Part shown: one piece after another, positions 12,240-23,700 of the stretch
Layout: every line of letters starts with the position of its first letter
Position numbering within the stretch: position 1 is the stretch's first letter
NCBI GenBank assembly: GCA_023614405.1
Contig: CM042685.1
Coordinates: 231,487,661 to 231,551,660, forward strand
Source of the DNA: Avena insularis
Taxonomy: Eukaryota; Streptophyta; Magnoliopsida; Poales; Poaceae
Length of the DNA stretch: 64,000 bases
Direction: 5' to 3'
Made by a program: the position numbers and the translations under genes
The notes under the pieces: generated by a model
The model's database searches: none
Seen by the model: only the letters and a program-made list of their open reading frames with translations
Told to the model about the DNA's origin: nothing

Positions 12240-12363
12240 GGCTCCGAGGGGATCGGTTCCCACACTTGTCCATCCTCCGGCTCATCTTCTCCTCATGCCC
12301 CAGTGTTCCTTGTTCTTGCGCGCCCTCTCCCTATCACCGCCCGCCACCTTCTTTTCTCCAACC

Positions 12364-15300
12364 ATGGCCTCCTCCTCTTCCGAGATGCTGCCGGAGCAAC
12401 GCGGCGGCTGGTGCGGGTCCTTCGTGACCGACGAGCTCATAAACAAGTACCGGCGAGGAAGGTTTCTTCCCTCGTCGATCCTTGTGAAGCACCAGCTTGT
12501 GCCGGAGGGGGAGCGGGTGCCGAACCCTCGGTCGGGGGAGCGCATCATCTTCCTCGCGCACTTCACGCACGGCTTCCGCCTCCCCGTCAGCCCGTTTCTC
12601 CTCCAGCTCTTCGGCTTCTTCGACCTCCAGCTTCATCACCTGGGCGCCAACGCCATGGCGCAGCTGTCGCACTTTGCGGCCTGCTGCGAGTCATATCTCT
12701 GGGTGTGGCCCGAGGTGGCGAACTTTCTCAAGTTCTTCCATTTCAAGGCCCAGAACATCACCAAGGGTGGCTCGCTGACGCGGACGGGCTGCTGCGCCAT
12801 CTATCCGCGGTCCTCCTCGCCAATGCGGCGGTTCGAGCTCCCCGACACCGTCTAGATGTGGCAGTGCACATATTTCTATGTGAGCAATGCCATAGAGATT
12901 GACTGGATCGGCCTTCCGCCCTTCACCGACGTGCCCTCGTTGCAGAGGGCCTGGACGACGAAGAGCATGGGCGCGGTGGCGGACCTCGATCGGATGGCCG
13001 CCCGGCTAGAGACGATGGTGGGGACAGAGAGGCTCACCACTCGGGACATCACCTTGGCGTGGATGGTGTGTCGCGTGCTTCTGCTGCAGAAACGGTCGCA
13101 CAAGATGTGCCATCTTTCGACCGCCAATGATCCGATGAGGACATCGCGGAAGGACGTGCCCAACCAGGACCTGCGGAACTGGATCTCCAAGTTCCGCATC
13201 GAAGCCAACTGGGCATACTCCTGCCCCCCGTACCATCGTGGCCGCCTGCCGCCGTCGGTAAGTTTTTCTCTGGTTGCTTTGCGTCTCGCTTCTTGTGTTG
13301 GCTAGCTTTCCTTGGGTGCCTTATACACCTCTTTTTGATTAGTTGTTCACGACGCATATGGATGAGGATGGCATGGATGACTTCCCGCTTTCGTCCTTCT
13401 TGGAGGACAGGAAGCCGAAGAAGTACCCCTAGACAGAACCCGGAGGGTTTCCCGTCCGGGCGGAGGACGGCCCCTCGGATCCTCGTGGTAGGTTGATGTC
13501 CGTAGCTTTTTATTTCATCTTCATTTTTGAGGTTATGGTCTTTACTCTTTGCTTGTGCCGCAGTCGATGTCACCGACGAGGAGGGTGCCCGAGAAAAACA
13601 CGCGGCGAGAGCCCGGGGAATGAGGGCGGCACCTGTTGCCGTTCCCTCTCAAGTTGAGACGAAAAAGACGCACCGAGGGCGTCAGGTTGTTGCTCCACCC
13701 TCCGTCGCCGGGTTAGTATCTCTCTTGCCCTTGCTTGCCACTCTGCGGTTTTGCTGGCTTCTCCTTTGACTCTTTGTTCCTTGCAGCGAGGCCATGGTGC
13801 TTGGCGACGGAGGTGCCGCCATCATGCCTCCTCCGCTAGTTGAAGAGGTGGAGAGGTCACCGGCTGCGCCTGGCCCGGCTGCGTCAGCCGTGCCATCTCC
13901 GCCCAGGGCGCCTGAGGGCTCTCCGACCACGGGGCTGCTGCACCAGGCCCCTGCGTCTTCACGGTTGGGCTAGCTTTTTGTGGCTGCGTAGGACCCGGAG
14001 ACCCCCATCCCTCTCCCAAGGGCTGGCGTGAACCCGGCTTGGAGTGATGCTCCAAGCAGTTCCGCCAGGCCCGTCATTATGGAGGTGACAGAGGGAGTGG
14101 GGGCCGCGCAGGCGGCTGAGGCAGATGCCGGCCAGCCGGATGGCGGTCAGCCGGCTAGGAGGGAGTTGGTGGTGGCTGTGCCTTCGGGTGCAGCTGCCGA
14201 TGATGACGAGGTTATCGTCACCGGATCGAGGCCAGCTCTAGCTGTGCTGACACCGACTGCGATCCTTGCGCAGCTCTTCGGATCGGCGCTCGTCGCACTC
14301 AGCCAGGTTCGCCACCTGGTTGAGGGAATGGAAAGTGGCCTTGGAGAGGCCAAAAAATTATTTGTTTTGATAGAGGTAAGTCGTTGCCCTTCATACATTT
14401 TCCGCTCTTTCATCCGGTTTGCTCCTCTGTTGCTCATTTGCTTTCTTGCTGCAGAAAGCGTTTATGGAGTCTGTGAAGAACACCCGAGACCTTGGCCGTA
14501 AGATTGCTTCTTCAGATCTGTCTTGGCGATTGGCTCCCTTTTCCCGTTTTTTGTTGACCATCGGGTATCCTCCTACAACCATGATCCAGGACAAGGAGAA
14601 GGAGTTGGAACGCCTCAAGGCTGAGGTTGCCCGGCTGGAGGAATTGAATAAAGCGCGACAGGCGCAGTTCAATCAACTTGCCGCGGCCAAGCACCAGCTT
14701 GAGGTTAGTATGGAGCGGGGCAAGAAGACGGCTGATATCTGGGCGGAGGCGCTGAAGAACTTTGAGATGATCTCCACCTAGTAGGAGGAGACAATCCAGG
14801 TTCTTCACCGCAGGGAGGAGGATCTCAATCAGCACCTCCAGAACATCTCGGATATGGTCATCAGTAAGCTCTTCTGCTTCCTTCTTATGTTGCGTCGTGA
14901 CTTGCTTGATCTTGCCCGCTTATTCTGCTTTGCGTCTGGCTACAGCTCACTACCCTGAGGCGACCGAGATGGCCACGGAGAAGCTGTCGATGGAGGAGGT
15001 TGGCCGTGATCTCACCGCCCTCGATTTGGTCAAGGTGGTGGCGGAGGAGAGCAACGGCTTGCGTGCCGTTGGCAATGATCTCTTCCACTACGTCTGGTCA
15101 GACGTGGGCGATGTGCACGACATGGCCAGCCTGGTTGTGGTGCTGTCCAAGGGCATCGACATTCTCGACATGCACAAGGACTGGGCTGCTCGAGGCGGGG
15201 TGGAGATGGCGCTTGCGATGGTGAAGTCGTGGTATCCTGGTGTCGACCTGAGCATGGTCGACCGTGGCTTATTCCTTGGGATGACTTACGAGGGTCTTCG

Positions 15301-15513
15301 CAAGAGCATTCATGTGCTCCAGGCTTGCGGGGTGAAGATTGGCACCTACGTGGACCTGGAGCGTGACTTCAGCGCCCCTGGAGAGCCATGACCGTTCCAC
15401 TGGGAGCCGGCGCCTTGGAATCCCGTTGACGTAGCCTCCAGCAGCCAGCCTCCTTCCACTGACGCCGGTGCCGCCCCTGTTGATCCAGCTCATGCTCCTT
15501 TTATGTCGCAGGC
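12364..15513 (+). pseudogene. Antisense intron-containing gene of D (putative gypsy-type transposon protein)
   Basis: This gene is coded opposite to D's gag-pol. The start ATG has a strong plant context (ACCATGGCC). Exon 1 (about 12364-13257) includes the recognisable block HFTHGFRLPVSPFLLQLFGFF and matches the gene in E at 60248; I associate it with the plant 'putative gypsy type transposon' (Transposase_28-like) family. Further exons, with GT-AG borders, are predicted near 13343-13487, 13564-13711, 13787-14375, 14455-14497, 14590-14863 (coiled coil, KEKELERLKAEVARLEEL) and 14946 onward. Stops interrupt it: TAG at 12853, 13430, 13971, 13989, 14779 and 14782, and TGA at 15389. Element T inserted just before its end; the frame resumes at 29424 and stops at TGA 29439-29441. 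Function is unknown. Confidence 0.7.
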
Positions 15514-18500
15514 TGTAACATCCCAAAAATACTAAACTTGGATCATCAATCTCTAATCATCAAATTTAGGATTAACAAAAACTTTTCTAAATAAAAATAT
15601 GAAAGCATGCATGTGTGTATGCATCCCATTTTGAATTCTTTTGAATTGCCTTGTTTATGTGTTTCTTTGCTTGTAAAATGTTTCTTAGGTGAAATAAACA
15701 TCATATAAACAATTCCCAAACTTTTCTTAAAGACAAATAAATCAAAATAAAGCTAAATGAGTGAATGGTCATTTTGACCAATTTAACTCCCATGCCAACT
15801 TTGGCTGTCTCAAACTTTCAGAACTTAACAGAAACTTTTCTGGATCTTTGCTCCCCTTGATTGTACTCATAACAAAGTATCAATGCCCACTTTTTGATCA
15901 TCCAGAAACTTTCGAATGCATAGTTTAAATGACAATTCAAAATTGAATCTTTATCATATGAGAAGATCCCACTTTTTCAAAAACCACTCAAACAAGCTCA
16001 ACTTTCAAAACCCAAGCATCTGCAGACTCACCAGCACCAACCTAGCACACCCACCAAAAATCTTTTCAAAATTCAAAACTTGAGTTCTTGCGGCCATTTC
16101 ATCAAACACTTGGCAGACACAAATCAAACAAAATCTAAACACTATTGTGAGCAGTGATTGAAGCCTAACTTGTTCCCTCTCTGGTTACAACTAGGTTTTA
16201 GTAGATCAGCTAGCTCAATTGCACACCTTTAGCATCACTGTAAGCTTGGCATTGCCATCAATGGTGAGCAGGCCGAATGCACACTTGTCACCCCCATGTC
16301 GACAGCAAGCTAGGAAGAGAAACAAGCCTAGCCAGCATGTCTGGGAGCAAGCCAACATCCCACCGCCACTCCGTCTACAGCCGAACGTTGTTAGCCATCG
16401 GACCACGCGCACGAACCATGCCAACTCGCCAAAGAACCATGCCGAGAGCACGCCCGTGTGCCACGCCGACCGACGCCACATCACCGCGTCGCCCTGCGGC
16501 GTGCATACGTGATCACCACCGTCCCAGAACCCCAGACACGCTGTCGCCGCCGAACCACGCTGCCATTGGCGCCATTAAATTCTCTCGCCGGAACGCCAGC
16601 ACCGTCTGTTCGACCAAACCGCACTGCCCCACGTCTCGCCATCGTGTCGTTGAGCATCGCCAGGGAGCACCGCACTGCCCCTACCGTCGCCCATGTCGAT
16701 AGCCGTCTGTACCGTCGACCACGACGAGCTCACCTTGCGCCCCGTCGGTCCCCTCGCTCCACTATAAATAGAGGCCACCCCCAGCCGAATTGAGCACACC
16801 ATCTCACTCCCCTCTCCTCACTGATCATGCCACACCATTCCCGGAGCAAGGCGAGCAGCACATCGCCGGAATTTCACCGGAGCCCGCCGCTACTAGAGAA
16901 GAAGGGAGCCAGCGATTGGAGCCACCCAAGGAGAAGCTGCCGGTACCAGGAGGTTCGCCGTCGTCGACTTTGTTGTTCGCCCGCCTCGTCGACCCTCGTC
17001 CGAACCCCGGTGAGCCCCCAATGACCCCCACTGTCCATGCTAGGTTTCTGTCTCGCCGGCGTTGCCCAACGTCGACAATGACCCTCAGCCGTTGGATTAG
17101 AACCAGATCGAACGCACCACATCGCTCCATACCGCTTTGCATCCCCCCCCCGTCTCACTGACGCGTAGGGACATCCACTTATGCAGCCCGCGGAAGCGCT
17201 GTGCATAGCAGGCCGGCCCGTTAACCTTTCCCGCGCAGCCCAGTTATTTGAATTAAACCTTTTCCATTTTATTTCAAACACACTTCTGTACCCAGTTTCA
17301 AAAATCAACCCATATCGATTCAGTGCACCAAATTGAATCAAACTAATTTTCTTAGAAAGGTCTTGAAATGCTGAATCCAGGCCCGTTGGATGCAAGTCAT
17401 TTGGATCTATAGATCACCCTTGGTAAAAATAACAAGGTAGAAGCTTTTCTGCATTCAAACATTTTTCAAATTAAAACCATAATAGCTTTTGAGTTGATTC
17501 CAACTCTTAAAAATCACATTTAACCATACCTTTCAGAATATATAAAAATATAAAGGTTTACTTACAGAAATAATGTTCAAGTAATAAAAGAATGCTACAT
17601 AGGCATTTCTAGCCACTTTAATTAATTAAAATAAAAAGGTAAAACCTTATTAAATTGTGACACCACTTTAAATCACATTCTCATGGACTAAAATATGTGG
17701 TGATGACATGTGTCAACATGATCCCATGTTTGGTTTGGAGAATATTAAATCTTAAGTAATTTTTCAATGAGTAGAAATTACTTTTCTAAAAATAAAAGGA
17801 ATTAAACCAAGCTTTAATCTTGTAATATTAGTGATGATGCTAGATCATCTATAGGACCCTTTGGTGTGATGATTTCAATTAGTTAAGTATTGTTTGGTGA
17901 TTGAGTACATCGTATTTATTTATAGACGCTAGTACCGACCAAGGATACAAGGAGGAAGGAGGATACTACGAAGAAGAAGCCGAGGAAAACTTCAACCACT
18001 TCCCTGCACAAGGCAAGATTTACTAATCAAGTTGACCTATGCAAGCTAACACTTGCAAGATACTCTACCTTGCAAGCCAATACTTGCTACCATGCCCACT
18101 ATATGCCTTAAAGCATATATGATCATAACCCCTTGATAAACCAATCCTAGTTTTACTTGCAAGTTTATTACTTTATTTCTTTATCAAAGCTCTTACTTAG
18201 AGTTCACTGGAATAAATGGTAGATACTATAAGGATAATTGAAGGTTGCATAAAGAGCATAAAATTTGGCCTAAGCTAGATAATCTTGATGTCATCCTAAG
18301 GCATGAGATTAAACTCAGCTACACTCCAATAGTTTACCACCCCTCATTAGTGCTTATCCCCACTTGTAGATGCTAGTGTAAGCATAAAACTTGATCAACA
18401 TTAGGTGGGAATACTTGGTGAAAATGGTTATGAAAACCTTAGAATGATGGATCATTCTACTGAGATGTTTTGACATGTGTTTCCGAACACCTGATGATTT

Positions 18501-19537
18501 TGGTGATGAAAATGTTGAGGCACGAGCCTTAGCCCTTTATAAAACTGATGGTTGTCTGGATGCGATACCATTCCAATTTTATCGTACAACCTCAATACCC
18601 GAAGATTGGGTAGGGCTTGACTGGAAACTTATATACCTTAGTATTAGTTCCCTCACGGCCAAGGTCTGAGCTGAGGCTACCTTGTGAAGATTATCCACCT
18701 GTGTAGTACCCAAGATGACAGTTGGTCATGGTTGGGAGGCCAAACTCACAGGAGAGGTGCTTCTACTAGGGAGTGTAATTGAAAGGTTAGGATTGATTAT
18801 CCGCATACTGAGTATGGTGAATTTAGGATTTGTTCCTGACGGATGTATCGAATGTTGTGGTGAAAGTGTACAATATCTGCAGAGTGTCAAACTATTCGAA
18901 TAGCCGCCTCGACAGTTATGGACAGTTGGAGTGGCCATACTATTCCCTCGTCAGATGTTTTTTTAACAGACTTGTGAAATGAATTGAGACTTTGACTTGA
19001 CCACAACAGGGTTGTGGCATGAGATACAAGTTCCCACTTAGATGTTATAAGACCTTAACCAGCATTCGTGGTTGCCAAACTTAGTAGAGATAAATCTGGC
19101 TTTTTCAAAACAACCCTAGAGCCTAGTGTCTTATTATCACAAACCCCTTTCACTTGTTAGTATTAGTTTGCGAGTACTTAAAGAGTACTCATGGCTTTGT
19201 CCCTGGCTATTCCCATGGCCAGACTATGAAGAGGAGTACCTAGAGGATGGACCCCAGGAAGGTTACAACAACTAGGATCATCTCCCATCGTCAGCATTGC
19301 CTGTGACCCCGAAGATGGAGCTTCGCCTACGCTACCGTTATTATTACGTATTCTGCTGCTTGATGTTGTATTAAGAACTGGATCATGAGATCCCTATTTG
19401 TGTAAGAACTTATGTACGGTTTGTAATGGATGATGTACTATGGTATCCAATTCTGTTATGTCTCGCAAAAATGGTAATCCTGGGATTGCGATGTATGGCA
19501 TAACAGGCATCTAGGATGAAAAATCCGGGTGTTGATA
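15514..19537 (+). repeat. 5' LTR of T
   Basis: 4024 bp from TGTAACATCCCAAAAATAC to GGGTGTTGATA; the partner LTR ends GGGTGTTGACA, so the terminal CA has become TA here. It holds an AT-rich start, a GC-rich block at about 16300-17200 around the promoter, and an AT-rich second half. No credible gene lies inside; open frames in the GC-rich block are compositional. Confidence 0.93.
16763..16770 (+). promoter_or_regulatory. TATA box in the 5' LTR of T
   Basis: TATAAATA in 'ccactataaatagaggccac', repeated in the 3' LTR. Transcription of the element would start about 30 bases downstream, dividing the LTR into a U3 of about 1.28 kb and a long R-U5 of about 2.7 kb. Confidence 0.65.
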
Positions 19538-19540
19538 AGT

Positions 19541-19553
19541 TGGTATCAGAGCC
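19541..19553 (+). other. Primer-binding site of T (initiator Met tRNA)
   Basis: TGGTATCAGAGCC, complementary to the 3' end of plant initiator methionine tRNA, begins three bases after the 5' LTR. This is the standard primer site of many plant gypsy and copia elements. Confidence 0.92.
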
Positions 19554-19766
19554 ATCCTGACCCTAGGAGACCCTAGTTAGACTGGACGTTGAATCAAGAA
19601 CTTAGTTTCAAAATCAAAGAAAACAAATATTTACAAAAACTTAATCTCATTCTTATCCCTTTGATTCTTTCATGAAAATTGATGTTCCTCAAAAACTCTT
19701 GCAAAATACATAAAATATTGACACACTTAATCACTCTACTAACTTACTCATCCTATATTCTTATAG

Positions 19767-20564
19767 ATGGACGTGAAGTACAGCAAGTTTTATCAGTTGG
19801 GGAATGGAGGAGACCTTATCTTTGAGAGGGATTTGGACCAGCTTTCGGAACTTCTGGAGCGTCCGCACCCCAAGTTCTTCGGAGCTCAGCTTAATGATCA
19901 AGGAGGAGAAGATCTGCAGTGGATAATTGTTGCAAGTCTCCGAGGACAGATTGAACCTCCCACTGCTGAGGGAATTCAGTTTACCTTAAGAGAGAACAAC
20001 TGGCTCGATGGACTTGCCAGGGCCATGCAGGAAGCTCTTTCCCGTCTGTGTGGGTAGAGCATCAATCAGATCAAGGGAAACCGCTTTGAATTTTGCCCAA
20101 GGCGTGATGCAAATGTACAACCACTGGAAGCCCCATACCACCCCAAGCTAAAGACTCAATTGGACCACCTTAGCTTCATGATGTACGCTCGTCAGCAAGA
20201 GTTGGACAACTGCCGTGACTACTCCAACCACAAGTCTGCCATCATCAAGACGAAGGATCAAACCATCGCCATGCTAGCAAAGGATCGCAAGTCATGCCAC
20301 CGTCAGCTCGACAAGAAGGAGCGCATCATTGCCCGTCTTCGCCATCGTATCTCATCTTTGGAGGAGACCATCCACGAGAGAGACATGCAGTTGGAAGAAA
20401 GGGAGAATGCAGGAGAGGATCTTCGTGGAGACCCCTACTCCTATCTCAGCGATGATGATGATTTTCTGGAGGATCAGGCTATGGATTTCTTCACCGATGA
20501 GGATGATTTCGCCTTCATTGATGATGATGATGAAGATGATGAAGCCACCGATTCTGAGGAGTAG
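19767..20564 (+). pseudogene. Extra reading frame upstream of gag in T
   Basis: One frame of 266 codons including the stop, starting at ATG 19767 and ending at TAG 20562-20564, broken by a single TAG at 20055-20057. It lies between the primer site and gag, on the element's sense strand. The first ~96 residues form a globular-looking part with no motif I recognise. The second part, from about 20160, has a long charged helix with coiled-coil character (KDQTIAMLAKDRKSCHRQL) and then a tail of almost pure Asp and Glu encoded partly by GAT/GAA repeats. The size and the helix-then-acidic-tail layout look like the hypothetical proteins coded ahead of gag in grass elements of this type. The acidic end may bind basic proteins, which is speculation. 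Confidence 0.7.
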
Positions 20565-20798
20565 TACCACTTGAGCACTAGCGTAGTGAGTAGTATTCGG
20601 TCCCACTGTATCGTAGTTTCCAGAATGGTTCTTAAAACCATCTGTTTTTCTTTGTTGTGGTGTGTGTTGTACCGTGTGCTATGAATAAATGAATGAAAAG
20701 CAAGTTACTAGAAAATCTGAGTCAAACTTTACAAACTTTTCAAAGCCCCCAAACCTTAGAAATTTCCCTCTTTTCTCATGATCTATCTCAATCTTCAA

Positions 20799-23700
20799 AT
20801 GCCACGTGGAGGAAGTGGTTCATCCCTGGACCCGATGTTGCAGATTCTGCAAATGTTGACTTCTGACCGCGAAGCTGAAAGAGCGGAACGTCAAGCCAAC
20901 CTATCCACCCTGCAGCAGATAGCCTAGCTAGCCCACAATAACAAAGGCCACGGAAATCAGGACAACCATGGATCTAAGCTCAAGAATTTCCAGAATACCA
21001 ACCCACCTGTTTTCACTAATTCAGAAGAGCCCCTAGACGCCGATGATTGGCTGCAAACCATGGAAAATAACCTAGAAGTCGCCGGAGTGGAAGCCAACGA
21101 GAAAGTTTTGTTCGCCACCCACTATCTAGCTGGAGATGCCAGAGCATGGTGGAACAGTGTTCGCGCAATGACCGGAGGCCAGATGATGACCTGGGAGGAA
21201 TTCAAGGTCAAGTTTAGCAGAACCCATGTGCCACCAGGTTTGATCAAGAGGATGAGAGACGAGTTCAGGGAACTGAAGCAAGGAAGGATGACTGTAGTGG
21301 AATACCGTGACAAATTCTTGTCATTAGCTAGGTATGCCCCGGATGAGATTGACACCGAAGCCAAGAAGAAAGAGAGATTCTTGAATGGTCTGCATGATGA
21401 GATGCAGATAGTGTTAGTAAATATCCCCTTTGCTGATATTGAAGCCCTTGTCGACTCTGCTATCCAGATGGAAGGAAAGATCAACCAAGCCAATGAGAAC
21501 CGCAAGCATCGTATGATGCATCAGCCAGGAACCCATCAGACCCCAAAGTATCGCCCTAACCCATCTCCCGGATTTGCCCCAAGAACCAACAGACCCCCGA
21601 TGAACCGTCCGACCTATCCCAACCATGGAAACCCTAGACCCAGAGGAAATCACAACAACCCCGACAACGCTAGCAATTTCAACCGTGCCCCACCCAAGTT
21701 CAACAACAACAATGCTGCCACCAACACCAACACTGCCCCGAGGACTGGAAGCAATGCTGTGCCTGTAGCAGCAAAGGACAAGTCGCAAGTGACTTGTTAT
21801 GACTGTGGAAATAAGGGTCACTACTCCAACGAGTGCCCCAACAAGAAGAATGCCGCAGCCCCCAATACCAATGCCCCAGCTCAGCATCAGCGTCGTGTTC
21901 AGCCAGGAAGAAGATTTGCACCAGGGAATTCGCTGAACCGCAACGGCCGTCTTTTTCTCATGCATGCTGAAGAAGCTCAGGAAGCGCCAGACGTCGTGCT
22001 GGGTATGTTTTCTATTAATTCATTACTTGCAAGAGTGTTGTTTGATTCTGGTGCATCGCACTCATTTGTCACCGAAGAATTTGCATGCACTAGTAAAATT
22101 CAACCAACCAAACTGAAGCATGTCATGATTGTTCAAATTCCCGGATCAACCACCAAGGCTAGGAAAATTTGCAAAGCCGTCCCTATCCGAATCCATGGCA
22201 TAGATTTTTATGCTAATCTGATAGTACTCAGAACTAAAGGTTTGGAAGTAGTACTAGGAATGGATTGGATGTCCAAACATAAAGGATTGATTGACTGTGC
22301 CAAGAAAGCCATAACCATGACCAGTACAGCCGGAATATCAGTCGAGCATATATCTGAAACCTTACCTCGCCAATTCAAGTGTAACAAGAGTATAGCCCAA
22401 CCTACCATTGACCAAGTCCGGATAGTCTGTGAATACCCCGATGTATTTCTAGATGTTTTGCCCGGTATGCCCCCAGATCAGGATATCGAGTTTATCATTG
22501 AACTAATCCCCGGAACTGGACCCATAGCCCAGAGACCATATAGTATGAACCCGTCTGAGATAGCAGAACTGAAGAAGCAACTGGATGCCATGCTGGAAAT
22601 TGGATTGATTCAACCAAGTGCATCACCATGGAGATCACCTGTCTTGTTTGTGGACAAAAAAGATGGAGGTAACCGTTTGTGTACAGATTACCGGAAGTTG
22701 AATGATGTCACCATCAAGAACAAGTACCCCTTGCCCAAGATAGAAAATTTGTTTGATCAGTTGACCGGTGCCAAAGTGTTTTCTAAGATTGATCTTAGGA
22801 CTGGTTATCATCAACTCAAAATCCGTGCAGAGGATATTCCAAAGACTAGCTTTACCACCAGATATGGATTGTATGAGTATACATTCATGTCTTTTGGATT
22901 AACCAGTGCCCCCGCTTATTTCATGAATCTCATGAATAAGATTTTTATGGACTTCCTGGATAAATTTGTCGTTGTTTTCATCGATGACATTCTGATTTAT
23001 TCCAAATCAGAAGAAGAACATGAGCTACACCTAAGGACCATTCTTGGAACCCTTAGAGAGCATCAGCTGTATGCAAAGTTTAGCAAATGTGAATTCTGGT
23101 TACAGGAGGTAGGATTCCTCGGTCACATTGTATCAGCCAGAGGAATTGCCGTTGATCCAGCCAAAGTGAAAGATGTAGAAGATTGGCAAGCCCCAACCAC
23201 TCAAACCCAAGTTCGTGCATTTCTCGGATTAGCGGCATACTACCACAAATTCATAGAAGGATTCTCGAGTATTGCCAGACCAATGACCCAATTGCTGAAG
23301 AAGGACAAGAAGTTTGAATGGACCGACAAATGTGAAGCGAGTTTTCAAGAACTCAAGAGGAGATTGATTTCAGCCCCAATCTTGATCATGCCAGATATCA
23401 CGAAGCCCTTCGATGTGTATTGTGATGCATCCAAGATCGGTCTCGGATTTGTGCTAATGCAAGAAGGCAAAGTTATATCTTATTTATCTCGACAATTGAA
23501 GCAACATGAGCAAAATTACCCAACCCATGACCTCGAACTCGTAGCCGTAGTTCTAGCCCTGAAGACATGGAGGCATTACCTGATGGGAAACCATTGTGAG
23601 ATCTATACGGATCACAAGATTCTGAAGTATATATTCACTCAGAAGGAGCTGGATATGAGACAGAGAAGGTGGATTGAGCTAATCAAGGATTACGATCTGG

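Noticed and set aside
13049..13573. A 174-codon minus-strand frame within D
   Set aside because: It is the shadow of the antisense gene's exons and crosses its predicted introns without any domain.
12364..15513. A possible host gene with introns
   Set aside because: It lies inside a retrotransposon with matching target duplications, has a relative in element E at 60248, and carries seven stops.
16219..17161. Open frames in the GC-rich part of T's 5' LTR, repeated at 26087-27280
   Set aside because: They occur in different frames on both strands, lack any domain, and differ between the two LTRs by frame-shifting indels.
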